Below are positions 40,277 to 52,702 of a stretch of 64,000 bases of DNA, one piece after another. The translations under genes were made by a program, and so were the position numbers. Under the pieces are notes generated by a model. The model saw only the letters and a program-made list of their open reading frames with translations, made no database searches and had not been told where the DNA came from. The stretch lies in contig JAJKFH010002198.1 of assembly GCA_023333565.1 (NCBI GenBank), positions 744,001-808,000 on the forward strand, given 5' to 3'. This stretch comes from Puffinus mauretanicus. Lineage: Eukaryota; Chordata; Aves; Procellariiformes; Procellariidae. Within the stretch, counting starts at the first letter, position 1. Every line of letters begins with the position of its first letter.

Positions 40277-41637
40277 TCTGTATTGTAGTACAATACATTG
40301 TAGTATGCTCTAGAGATTAAGGACAAGTCATTCCAGTTTTTTTAAAATTAATTTTGAAGTTTTTATATTTTATTTTCTAAACTACATAGTGAAGGATAGT
40401 TCTAAATAAGAGAGCTTGGTGAACAGCTGTCCTCACAAGGAGACAATCTGGCATCCTGCAGTTCAGATCCAGTAGTTATGCATTAGGTCTTGACATTTCA
40501 GTATAATTTGGCCTGAAGGTAATGGAAGATGCTCCAGATCTTTCTCATATGAGGAATTAGTTGGACTCTATGAATGAGTAAAGCAAGCAACATCCTGGCC
40601 AGCAACAGGTATTAATAGATTAGAAACGAATGTCCTTGCATGCAGCATAGCAAGTCTGTTTAGGATCCATTTTCTCAATTCTCCTCTTTCAGAAAGAAAA
40701 ACAAATGCATCTTTATTTCTTCAGGGTTTTCTCTGTTTATGATCTACAAAACTCGTTGTTAGGACCTGTCACTCAGGGGCACTTTAGACATTTTAATGTG
40801 CAGCCATTTTGCCAGAAGCCTGTGGCAGAATACCAGAGTTTGATTTCTGGTGAAATAAAGGACTTCCAACTTAATTATTAATTACTATCTTAGCAATCTT
40901 TGTTTTTCTGATAAAGCAAGCCTGGAACTTTGTTTGGATGTAGTGACCAGTCGTACATAGTAACGATTCCAGAACTTACTTCCTCCAAGGATCTCTTTGA
41001 CATATGAGGAAATTTTCTGCATTAATTGTATTTTCCATATGGTTTTAGATACCTCCTCCCTCAACTCTGGACATCTTCCTCCTTTGTACATTCCCCAGGA
41101 TACCGTTTCTCCCACATGCTTTTGTACATTGCCTGAGCTAGCTATTTCTCTCTATTCGGCTGTATTTCCTCTTCCCCCCAAACATCTCAACATTTTTTTT
41201 CCTTAGGGAGTAGCTAAGGAAGATAACATGGAGAATTCATGCCCCTACCAGAGTCCCAGCCCTCCCTACTACATTCTCTTTCTCACTCAGCTTCTTCTTG
41301 CAGTAAAGAAGGCATATTAGAAGAAAGATAGTACTCTACTATGCCCATGCGTTGGCATTTATTTGAGCTGTGGTGAATACTTTCCCTTTAACAGTCAGCT
41401 TCTCTGAAAAGTTCGCATCATAGGAGTTACTTCATAATATCGCAGGTTCTGAGGTTTCAAGGAGATTGCTGTCTACGACACTTTCCTTCAAGAAGTAAAA
41501 CTGATAGGGAATGAGAATCTGAGATAATATCAAGAACTTTCTTATTTTTGTGTGTGCTTTTATTACAAGCCTCTTATTCTAGTATCTTATCCCCAAATCA
41601 TTTTAATGGGTACACTCCCCATGTGCCTTTCACAGCT

Positions 41638-41700
41638 TTAGGAAATTTAGGGAAAAAAATTAGGAATTTAGGAAAATTTAGGAAAAATTTAGGAAAAAAA
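41638..41700. repeat. Short AT-rich minisatellite (TTTAGGAAAAA-like units)
   Basis: About five imperfect copies of a TTTAGGAAA(A)n unit follow each other. Unit length varies through the A run, typical of slippage. Confidence 0.8.
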
Positions 41701-43259
41701 CTCAACCTGTTCTTTCCTTGCATTACTTTTTTCATTGTTTGTGGCTAATTCTTTGTTACTGCATTATTCATTTTGTCACAGTAATATTTTAACTTATATT
41801 GTCCAGCACAAGAGAAAACACAAGCTGTACTGAAGCAGAAGAGAATGATAAAAAATAGTTCTATATTTGAAGGCTAATCTCTATTTCCCAATCTGTTCAG
41901 GCAACTGGTACCTGGATTAGCTTATCCTGAGTGTAAGTTTCCTCTCTGCAAAGCCCTACCCATATCAGTGTCTCTCCTTTTGCTTGTGAAAATATCAGGA
42001 GACACATCCCGCTGCTCTTTCAGATGAGGTGCATCAGATGTCTTCCCCAGCCAGTTACTTCAGTTCTAAGAAAGACATGTTTGGAAAGAACACTGGAGGA
42101 ATATCAGCTCTCAGTGACTCTGCCTCTTTGCTCATGAGCAGCATGTTAGGCTGTTAGAGTTTAGGGTTCGCCCACCCTATCAGTTACGTAAAGAAGCAAG
42201 TCTTGGCTAAAAAAGTGCTTCTACATCTAAGTCATAGGTTCCTCTGTGTAGAGAAGTGATTCTACAGAGAAGGTGAGGAAAAGTGACTCATTACAGCTAA
42301 AATTAGGCTAAGAACAATATGAACCATGCTAGAAAGACATAGTGAACAGAAAGGGCATTTCACCCTGCTAGAATGGTCTTGTGCATACCTATGAGTGAGG
42401 GAGAAGACAGGGAAAACATCAGGAAATGTCCTGGTAACACCAGGTAAAGGTGATAAGATAAAAGAATAACAGAATAACAGGGAGAATAATTTTAAACAAT
42501 TGTGTCAAATTTAGAAAATGTGCTGAGTTGCCTACCCAAAATATAAGAAGAGATTAATATAAAAATACTATGATTAAATGTTAGAATTAAAGTAACTGTA
42601 ATATCACCATAATTTTTAACTGCTTAGCATGCTTTTCTCGTCTCCATTTCAAACAGCTTTACAGCTCGTGTTATAAGAAGAAATTATATAGGTTGACAGC
42701 TTTACTAGATTTGCAAGACATATTCATTATTAATAACCTAGTCTTTGAAGAAATTATTCTGTGAAGAATTTTTCAAAATTGATTCCCTTAACATATTCAT
42801 AAATATTAAAGTTGGCTTCACTACATTATTGGTACAGAAAACTAAATATAAAATTCTTACAGAATTTTTTCTCCTTTCTTTTTAGATGATAAAACTAAAG
42901 TATATTAAAACAGTGTTGAAGGAGGCATCTCTACTGTAAAATCAAATATAAGTAACGACATTCTCATCTTGAATTGTGGATCCCTCACAGCAGACTGGAA
43001 AAGATTAATTACAGCTTGAATAGAGAAACTCCACTTAGGAAGATCTTTACACAGCAGGCAGACAGCTAAATGCTACATTATTCTCCCCAGCCTCTCTGTC
43101 CCTTTTGCCCTGAGTCCAATTACCAGGTTCCATAATGTTGCTCAATCCTCATCAAGGTAGTCCATCCTCTGTTTGCCATTCTCAGACTGTGGTCCCACAG
43201 TCATTAACAGGGTATGACTTGATAAAGACTCCATGCTCACTTGAGATAAGATATATCCT

Positions 43260-43592
43260 CAAGGTGGGCAGCAGGGGGGGGGGGGGGTCCTGATCTCCTC
43301 TCTCTGGTGACCAGAGATAGGACATGAGGAAATGGGATGAAGTTACATCAGGAGAAGTTCAAATTGGACATTAGGAAAAGGTTTTTGACTGGGAGGGTTG
43401 TTGGTCTGGAACAGGCTCCCCAGGGAAGTGGTCATGGCACTAAGCCTGTCAGAGTTCAAGGAGCATCTGGATGGTACTCTTAGTCATATGGTTTAGCCTT
43501 AGGTAGTCCTCCCAGGAGCAGGGAGTTGGACTCGATGATCCTTATGGGTCCCTTTCAGCTTGAGATATTCTATGAATCTATGATTCTGTATA
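43260..43592 (+). mobile_element. CR1 LINE 3' end, sense
   Basis: Shows the ordered CR1 3' blocks: GACATGAGGAAATGG, TTCAAATTGGACATTAGGAA, GGAACAGGCTCCCCAGGGAA, GAGTTGGACTCGATGATCCT and TGGGTCCCTTTCAGCTTGAG. It finishes with the tail TTCTATGAATCTATGATTCT. Only the last part of ORF2 and the 3' UTR are present. A run of 14 G at 43,274-43,287 lies at the left end. The copy is moderately diverged and inactive. Confidence 0.92.
43274..43287 (+). repeat. G14 homopolymer
   Basis: An uninterrupted run of fourteen G at the 5' edge of a CR1 fragment. Its length is likely to vary between individuals or to be a sequencing uncertainty. Confidence 0.85.
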
Positions 43593-44839
43593 ATCTGAGA
43601 TTAGTTTATTGTTTTTATGATGGTGCTAGCCAGGCAGTACCACATTTGCCTGAAGTTAGAGTTATGGGAAAAGCTCTTGAAGAAGTATCCATTGAACCAA
43701 CAGAAGGAACTTATGTTTGATCAACACTTTGATTGCAGGGATGTAGCATTTCTGGGATAGCCTCAGGAGCCCCAAAACAGGATGTACTGAACTGCACAAA
43801 GACAAGCCTCAGTCTTCTCTAAAAGCAAACTCTTGTCTCTTCTGATGAAGAGTCTGTGACTGCCTTCATTCCTAGAAAGCCAGTTCTAATTAACTCCTAT
43901 TTTGCACTTCCCATTCTCAGAGACAATATCCCACTTCTAACCTTCCTTTCCTTTTTGAATGAACTCTTGTATCTTTTATCTTTTATGACTTGCTATAAGA
44001 GAGAGGTTCACAGAAGGACAGAGTCTTTTCTAGTTCTGGTTCCCAACCTCTCACAAGAAATATAGATGAAAGAAACCTGGGAAAACTCTGCTTAGTATGT
44101 GACTTTGGGATATTCTTTACCTATATAGTTTCTTGGAATTTCATGTGAGCTCTAAGAAGTATATAATGAGCAAATTGTATGAATTACAAGTACAATATGG
44201 TCGATTGTGGATGGATTTTTACAAAAAAATGAGGAAGAACACTCCTGGTACAAAATCAACCCCTTTCAAGTTCTACTTCCCTTCCAAAGCATGGAGCATA
44301 CTAAAGCCTTTCAAAAAATATTCCTAATGTGCATTGCACAATCTGTTTTCCTAATTTTGCTCTAAGAAATGTGTTTTAGCTGAGGTGCTGATGTTTTCAA
44401 TATATAAATAAAAAAGTGTGCAGGTTTTCCAGAATGGAAAACTTTAGCCCAAATTACTAACGTGAGAACATTTTCTTATAAGGATAATTGTGCCTGGCAA
44501 CCTCAGTAAAAAGATGTACTTTTGCCTTATTTGGTAATTCACTGAGGGGAAAAGGAAAAAGCAATTGACATGGTATATCAGGACTTCGGTGATACTTTGA
44601 TTCCACCCCACATGACGTTCCTGTAACCAGACTAGAGAAAGAATGAATTATGTCAGTGCTTTCAATCTCTTTCCGTTTTTGTTCCCTAATTTTTTTCCAG
44701 GGAAGGAGCAGATTCCTTGCATGGCAAATGCACACCTGACGGCAAGATGCTTGCTTGTCTTAGGTTCTCACAGAACATGCAACCATCTTCTGAAAAACAA
44801 AAGGGATAGATAAAATAGAATAGGGCCCCAACTGATTGA
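43593..44839. other. Non-coding spacer between CR1 copies
   Basis: No recognisable gene or repeat. Open frames here are short and without motif. Confidence 0.5.
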
Positions 44840-45817
44840 AAAAATATATTGGAAAAACAGATACCAATGTTTTGTTGTCAGATTGAGTGGAGATGTCAAG
44901 TGTCTTACAGCGGTCTGCCTTACGCCCAGCCCTATTCAGTATTTCCTTCAATGTCAGGAATAATGGAGTTGGATTACCACCACCAAGCTTGTGGAAGACA
45001 CAAGGCTTGTATTTGATGTGGGAGACAGGATCAGCATTCAAAATGGTCTTGATAAATTGGAGAAGTATTCTGAAGTGAACAAACTGAAAGTAATAAGGCT
45101 TTGCATTAGGAAAAAAAACAATCAGAAGTCCACATGCAAAATGTAAGTGGTAACTGGTTATGCTATCATCTTGCAGAGAATGACAGGCAGTTTATGAGAA
45201 ACTGTGACTGAAATGTAACCCCACAAAGTGATTCTGGTGCAAGCAAGATGAACCTCAGTGTTCGTTATAGAAAAAGAAGCACTGTATACAAGTAATAAGA
45301 GAAAAAAATTCTGTTGTAATTGCCCTCTGCAAGGTCTCAGCTGGAGCATCACATCAGGTCTTTGGCACCGTATATTAGGGAAGAAATAGACCAACTGAAG
45401 TAACTAAAAAAGAAAGCAATAAGAATATAAGGTTTAGAAGACATCTACCTTGAGAAAAAACTAAAATCAGTTTTGTTTAAAAGAGAGAACTGAGGGAAGT
45501 GACAAGGAGACAAGCAGCCATTCTTCCGACATGGAAAGAGAATTAGAAAAAGGACAAAGACCAGTTATTCACTGTCATTGCTATGCACTTGCTGAAAAAA
45601 AAGAGAATTCATAGCAAAGCAGATTCAGGACAGATACTAATAAACTCTCTCAAAGTATAAGCACTGGCAAAGGCAACTGTGAGAGGCTATGGAATTTCCT
45701 TCCACTCAGGGAAGGCCAGATTAAAGAGAATCTAAGGCAATTGTCTGGTGCCATTACTGGGGAAGACGTAGATGATCACTCAAGGTCTTCCCTGCCCTGA
45801 ACTTTTATGATTCTGTG
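44840..45817 (+). mobile_element. Old CR1 LINE fragment with RT remnant, sense
   Basis: Starts in the reverse-transcriptase domain. Around 44,900-44,960 it reads SVLQRSALRPALFSISFN, the decayed form of the CR1 RT motif [20 protein letters not shown] frame shift later, LVEDTRLVFDVGD stands where FADDTKLGG is expected, and GLDKLEKYSEVN matches the DLDRLEKWAD block. The 3' end near 45,790-45,817 (GATGATCACTCAAGGTCTTC, TTATGATTCTGTGG) is a CR1 tail. The second Asp of the catalytic YADD/FADD box is kept but the frame is broken many times. The position of the 5' end is approximate. Confidence 0.85.
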
Positions 45818-48800
45818 GCAGTTTCACTGGAGTCCCTAATGATTGGTTGCAACATTGGCGTTGCTTGTTTGCTGTTTCTACTATGCCTCTAAAGGAAATG
45901 AGATTTTTATGGCCCAAGTGTAAAACTGGTATAATTTAATTGCCATTGTGCAGTTCTGTGAGTACACAATTTGGCCTTACATTGGTTTTTTTAATGTTTC
46001 AAGAATTTATATCTGAATTTGTAAATTCTAGAACTCCTGATAAACTTGGTTGATGGATTTGAGCATGTAGGTAACTGCTTCAGGTTTTTCAGCTTCTAAT
46101 TTTATATGTGCTGAACATATCTGTAGTAGCACATTTTCATTACATGAGGATAATTGAATATTTTATAGAAGGGAAGTAGAATGCTGCAAATTCACTGGAA
46201 AACAAATAAACAAAAATAACCCAGTATACTACTAAATACTAAGATACCTTTTACTGCATCAATCTTGCCTACCTTTTCCCCAGGACTATCACAATGCAAA
46301 TGTTTTCTGCATGAAAAAGTCTTGCTGACAGAAGAAAGCAAAATATGTAGACAAGATGTCTATCTCATATATGCTCATCTTTAAAACAAGGCAATGCATC
46401 AGTGAACTACTTGCTGCACATCTCAGGGATTATTCTAATCCTTCTTGTGCAGTATAAAAAGGGATCATACGCACCACAACCAATTTTCAGGAAAGGGTAA
46501 TGCAGTATATCTTGAACATTCATAACAATTTCTAGGCCTTGCAGATGATCAGTATTCCACTTTGAAAAAAGTTTTAAACTTTTTTTATTTTTCAGTCCCC
46601 CAAAGAAAGTTGGAATTTTTCCTTTCCAGAGTAGAGTATGCAAAATGTGCGATGACTGCAGATCCTCCCTCGTCTGTTTACAGCAGTTCTGGTGATTTAA
46701 TTTAAGAAATGAAGTTTTCCAATTTCACAGGAGTTTTAATTTTTCATTTCAAGAAGACTTGGTTTAAGACATTGAGAGCGTTCATAAGCAAAAATAACTC
46801 TTCCCTTAGAATATATTTCCTGTAGATTTTGTTAGAATGAAACACATTTTGTACAAGAAGTCAGCGAAGTTCAACAGGAGCATGTCTCAGATGTGACTGT
46901 GACAGGGGGGAGCTATGGCAATGCAGCCTGACACTGCATACAAGGGCCTAACCATACGATACAATGGAAGAAGCACAGCTTGCAGGGACATATATCGATG
47001 CTCCTTCATCTAGCCGTTGTCTACCACTATATCCTCCAAGTGAGGATACAGCTAAGTGAGGATGAGCTAAGACTGTTTCTTTAAAACTGTGGCTTGAAAG
47101 GCAAAATGTGTTGTGTTTAATTATGTTGATCTCATCCCAGAAGTTCATAAAAAGTAAGACCATCCTATGTCCCGAGGAGCTCACAGACAGATTCAGTCCT
47201 TCTGAATGATAGCCATCAATGATTCAGCAAAGTATTGGTCACATAACTTCAACACAACAGCACATCAGTAAGCATATGCAAATGCATAAAATTAAGTATG
47301 AACCAATTGCTTTTCTGGCCAGCTCCAGCATGTCCCCTTCTGAATATGTAAATGCAACAGAAATATATGTATTGAAAAAAAATTTTTGCTTTTAGGACAG
47401 GGAAAAATACTACATCATTCATTCTTCCCCATTTTGCTGAAATGTGAGACACTACATATATGTTTTAATCTTCAAAGCAACTACTGCTGCTCTGGGTGAA
47501 AACAGTCTGTCAGAGACAGAATGCTGGCAGCTTTGACTCTTGGCCCCTAATATAGCAAGCAACACAGCTGAGCCAGCTGAGGTGATCTACACCAATGAAA
47601 AACCTAACACTGAGTTTTTATATTTGCATTTTTTCCTTTCTTTGAACTAGTTTATCTTGGTAGAAAACTACCCTAGTCCTCTAACGGTAAATCTTTTGCG
47701 CTAGGAAGGTGCTTCAGTTTTGTAGTTTTCAGATTGTTGCCAAGATAGATGCACCTTCCTGGTATCTGAACCATTTTTATTTTTGCCTTGTATTGTACAG
47801 TTCACAAATTGGTCTGTATTGCCTGCTTTTTATCACCATCTTATTATAAGGTGTTTTTTCCTGGTAGCATTTGGCACCGATAGTTATTCCTTCCTGCCTC
47901 TTCCCCTCCTTACAAATAACACTTGGCACATTCTGGATTCTTGTTTTTCTGTATCTTACTGCTCCTTCACTCCGTGTTACTTGGTTTTCAGACTTCTTTG
48001 TGAAATAACATCAGTGCTGTAAAGTAATCAAGAGTCTGAGGAAGTCCGTAATGCAACTGTCAAAATCATGTAGTGAACATCGCCACGTCCACTTGAGGAC
48101 ATACTAGTTTGACAGCATGTCTATAGTATTTTCAGCACCCTCACTGGTATGGTAGTAAAGCCCTAGTAGAGAAACATAGTGAAATTCTTTACTACACAAC
48201 CAGTGGTAAATTTCACCTGTAGTGTTTAATGATTAACACAAAAGCATGGTGCACCTTCTGGCTAAATAGTGGCATTCCAGGAGAACTTATCTCAATCTTT
48301 AGGTCTGTTATCGGCTACTTAATAACTTTTGGCATGTCACTTACATTTTTTGTATCTCAAATTATATCTGCTAAATTGGAATAACATTGCTTGCTTTCTT
48401 TTTCCAATCTGTGTCTTGTTTATTTAGATAGAGAACTTGAGAGGCAGAGAGTATCACTTAGAATGTATCTGTGTAAAACCTTACACAAGGGGTCCCAAGA
48501 TCTCTGCCACAGCCAAACTGAATGTGACAGAGTCTGTAATTTACTTATATTGCACCTCTGCTATAATGTATGCTAGTCACTGATGAATACTAACCTTCAG
48601 AAAGCTTATCCTGAAATGTTAATCATGTATGTAATCCTTACAGGTCAGTCAAGCTTTACATAAGGTACACATATTTGTAAGGACATGCTTCCCCATAAGT
48701 CAAACCACTCTAAATGCAGGCTGCTGCCGCCTGTCTTCTTCTCCCCTGCACCATGTGTGAACATTGTCCTCCCATTCTGCTCTTCTATGCGTAGCTGGTC

Positions 48801-49657
48801 TGATTGAAAGACAATCGCTGTAAATGCTGTTAGAACACTTGGATCAGAGTACAAAGATAAGCATGAAGTTAAAGAACTCATGTCATATTGTCTCGGGGTC
48901 TTATTTAATCTTCTTTTAGGTGCTGACACATCAATAAACATCTTTCTGGTCACACAAGTAAGTCTGATGTCTGATGTAACATGACAGATCTCTTTTGGGG
49001 CAAAAAAGTTATGACTTTTGTGACATAACTTTCTGCTTGCTCTCAGTGGGAAATACTTCACTAAATAATGACCCTTTCACCTGTATTTCACTGGAAGCCA
49101 GCATCCAAATGCTTATAAACGCTTCAGTGCAAAATGTTTTAAATTGACTGTATCTATAGTACACAGGATAGCACAAACACAGATGAATCACTTCTAAGTT
49201 TTATTGCAATTAGAAAACAGTTTGTGTTAAAGCTTCTGAGACTGTAGCTTGCAGCTTGACATTATTGAGCAGGAAGTTTTGAGCTAATTTCCAAAGGGCA
49301 GTTATAATGTAGGGCATTTTTCTTTGCTTCAGAGAAATAGCTTCAAAAAACATCTGTGCTATGAAATTAGGTAGAACATATTGAAGAATAATTTGGAGGC
49401 ACACAAATTTCTGTATTAAAAGATCTTGGATTATTTTAAAGTATACTCTTTTGCATGGTAGAAACAAGATTTTATAGAAAAAAAAAGAAAAGTTTTACAT
49501 CCAAGAGAGCTCTTTGGACACTTCCTGATCTAATACATCTTTTACTGAAAATTTTCCTGACTAAGTACAAATGTACATTACAGAGGTACTCTGTTGTTTT
49601 TAAAAGAAAAAAAAAAGTCTCCATGCTGTTTTATCCTTTTTGGAATATATTTCTTCC
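45818..49657. other. AT-rich non-coding DNA, no gene seen
   Basis: No motif-bearing open frame, RNA gene or assignable repeat. Frames such as 48,645-49,061 (minus, 138 codons) lack any support. Confidence 0.5.
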
Positions 49658-50232
49658 TGTCCTGGTTTTGGCTGGGATGGAGTTGATTTTCTTCCTATTA
49701 ACTGGTATAGTGCTGTGTTTTGGATGTAGTGTGAGAATAATGTTGATGGCACACTGATGTTTTGGTTGTTGCTAGGTATTGTTTATGCTAGTCAAGGACT
49801 TTTTGTCTTCCCATGCCCTGCCAGATGTGCAGGGGGCTGGGAGGACCGTGGCAGGACAGCTGTAGCCCAGTTAGTAATAGGCTATTCCATACAGCAATCA
49901 TGCTCAGCATATAAGGCTGGGTGAAGAAGAAGGAGGGCGTTGGAGTGATGCGTTGTCTTCCCAAGTAGCCGTTATCGTCGATGGAGCCCTGCTTTCCTGG
50001 CGATGGCTGAACACCTGCCTGCCAATGGGGAAATAATTGAATGAATTCCTTGTTTTTTTTGCTTTGCTTGCGTGCGCAGCTTTTTGCTTTCCCTATTAAA
50101 CTGTCTTTATCTCAACCCACGAAGTTTTTTCTCAGCACTTTACCCTTCTGATTCTCTCCCCCATCCCACCCGGCGGGGGGGGTGAGCGAGCGGCTGCGTG
50201 GTATTTGGCTGCTGCCAGGTTAAACCACGACA
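49658..50232 (+). mobile_element. Solo LTR of an avian ERVL-type endogenous retrovirus
   Basis: A complete 575-bp LTR starts TGTCCTGGTTTTGGCTGG and ends GGTTAAACCACGACA. It is bounded by the identical 5-bp direct repeats CTTCC at 49,653-49,657 and 50,233-50,237, so the insertion boundaries are exact. A TATA-like TATAAGG (49,910-49,916) and a polyadenylation-like TATTAAA (50,094-50,100) stand in the expected U3 and R order, which sets the plus orientation. No internal retroviral sequence is attached, so the body was lost by LTR-LTR recombination. A 5-bp target duplication and these termini fit the ERVL class common in birds. Family naming rests on memory of those termini. Confidence 0.93.
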
Positions 50233-50881
50233 CTTCCTTTGACTTATATTAATGCATTGTGAGAAGATACTTGGGGGAAGTTTCAGAGTGCTAATCTTAG
50301 AGCCTGTTCTTTCCCAGTATGGCCCTACCAATCTAGCCACAAAAAAGCATTCACAAACGTTTTCTTCTCTTTGTTTTACTTCCTCCACCTTCTAATTGGA
50401 TTTTCTTTCCTTTACATTCTTTGTTGTTTATGTAGTAACGTTCATGAAAGGTGGTCCAATTTTTCTCTCTCCTCCCTCCCTCCACTTCATATTGTGCAAA
50501 TGTAGAAAATATATCCCTTGTTATGAACCATAATTTATGTATGTGTTGAAAATAAAAGTGAAAAAGGATTCTTCTATCCCTGGAGATCCCTCCTTCTGCT
50601 GGTACAGATCCCTCACCTGCTGTGCTTTCAGTTCCAGTTCATTGGAAAAAACATTGTCCCTTACAATATTTTTCGTCTGCTGACTACCACTCCTCTGGAA
50701 CAATTTTAACTGCTGACTTCAGAGCAAGCGTACTGAAGAGCTTAGATCTTGTCAGCAGTCTGCCTATTTTACTTAGCTGCACCAACCAGATAAATTCAGC
50801 GTGAAGAACCCCAGCTGAGACAGATGTGAACCTACTCAGCAAACAAAAAAAAAAGCCAGCGCCCTTCACACAAATGTAAAG

Positions 50882-50917
50882 GGTCTCATTCTCAGGGGAG
50901 GTCTCATTCTCAGGGGA
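50882..50917. repeat. 18-bp tandem repeat, two copies
   Basis: The unit GGTCTCATTCTCAGGGGA occurs twice back to back, followed by a partial GGTC. Confidence 0.9.
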
Positions 50918-52685
50918 GGTCCTGCAGATTTATTTTAAAGAAATGTAGGCCAAATTTTGCCCCCTGGTTACACCTTCATTATACAATTATTTTTGCCTCG
51001 TGACTCCGGTGGGGACATAGAGGTGTAATGGAGGACAGAATTTGACCCCATTAATATGTGCCACTAATGAATGTTATTTTAAGGTGTGGGATGAAATCTT
51101 GTCTGGACAAGATTATTGAGGCCCAGAATTGAAAATGTTCTTTGGCAATGTGTGGATGAGTGCGGAGGGAGGGATGAAAGAGAGGAGAAAGAAAGAAGCT
51201 AGAGTTGGATTTGAGATGAAAGATATCATATATTCTGTCACAACCCCTGGTGAAAGTGAGAGCATCCCAGTCCACACTATTATGCATTCAGCACATGATG
51301 GACCCAAGGGGCCAGTTTAGCACCCTCTTAGATTATATGGAGGTGGAAAGGATGCCACAGGAGAAAAATTCTAGTCCTGGAGTTCGAGGTTAATTGGAAA
51401 TTTTGATGATATTGACAGGATAAGCTTTTATTTCAAATAGGAGATGGACTAGTTGATCTCTCAGATATTTTTATTTGGTTTCTAAAGGAAACAAAGCTTA
51501 TATAATTATACTATTTGTCTGTCAGTCCCAGGCTGATATGTTCTGAAACACGTGGCTGATTTCAACCAAATCTGACAGAGGGGAGACGTCTCAAGAGTAA
51601 TGATGTTCCTAACAGGTGGTTGTTTTGTGTGTCTTTTTTTTTGTTTTTAAATCAGCTATTACACAAAGAAGAAAGAGTTCGGGGTTAAAATTTGAGGCAA
51701 GAGACACAGAAGAGTTCGGTTAATAGCTGAATCCAGAAAGACATGGGGAGGCTAAAGCAGGGAACATTATCAGTATTAGACAATGTTTCCATGCTATTTT
51801 TGAGGTAGGTGTCTGATATGTTCATAACCTGAAATCTGAAGTACCTCCAACTCCAAACCTTCGCTGTAACCTTAGTTTCGACCCTACCCTTGCATACTTG
51901 TGACTTCAATTCCTGTCCATAAACTGAAGATACAGATATTCTGTACAAATGTTGCGTGTTATGCTGCATAGGATTTGGGAAAGCAACAACGCAGAAATTA
52001 TTTACAACTCTCCGTGTAGCACTCTAGCTTTTTTCTTAGCGTTTTCCTACTTCGCACCTAGTGAGTTTTACTATTCTGACCCTGTGCATTGTACTGTAGG
52101 AGATCGCACTATAGGGAAAAAGTTCTTTTTTTTTTTTTTCCTCTCTGGTCCTTCCCTATGGCAAACCCATGTTTCAGTGATTGGCAGCTGCTCCCAGGAG
52201 GCAGGAGCAGATAGGCTAGGAGACATGCATGGCAAGCCTGCCAGCATAGAGGAAATAGACTGCTGCAATGGGTTTTTTCTTTGTAGGCTGCTGGAATTTG
52301 GGTGGCTAGGCAGGAGCTGGTGGTTTGGTAATTCTAAAATTGTTTGAAAGACTAGTAATTCAATCTGGGATGTGCCAGTGTTATTGGGAGGTTACAAAGA
52401 TCTCCCCAGCTGAGTGTTGGCAATTCCTAGATGAGAAAGCAAGTTCAGCTGAGCTGGGTAAGAAGGCGGCAGTTACCTTCTGCGTGGCTGCCAGGCGCAG
52501 CGCTGCTCTTGAAGGTGGTGACAGTCACAGCCCCCTGACTGGACACCAGCTGAAGCCTGCAGGCAATTGCTGCCTGCTGATTTGGTCAGGTGTAGCAAAT
52601 TCTAAAAAGCAGGCCAGGGCTTGTGTGCAGTCCAGCTCTGCAGCATAAATTAGTACTTTGTAAGGAGGCCTGAATCTATTACAGG

Positions 52686-52702
52686 TGCATGCATGCATGC
52701 AT
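52686..52702. repeat. (GCAT)n tetramer run
   Basis: About four units of TGCA/GCAT, a self-complementary microsatellite. Confidence 0.85.

Larger units (their letters stand above)
21779..43259. other. Long AT-rich non-coding stretch, no gene seen
   Basis: About 21 kb with no convincing exon, RNA gene or transposon. The longest open frame (26,411-26,851, plus, 146 codons) has a hydrophobic middle but no familiar family and no transcription signals. Small tandem repeats are listed separately. The block near 22,560-23,570 has the even, TAAT-rich texture often seen in conserved vertebrate non-coding elements, but this cannot be tested without alignment. Confidence 0.5.

Noticed and set aside
52127..52640. 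Region with moderate GC and a T run considered as an old LTR
   Set aside because: No TG/CA termini, target duplication or matching LTR strings could be found.
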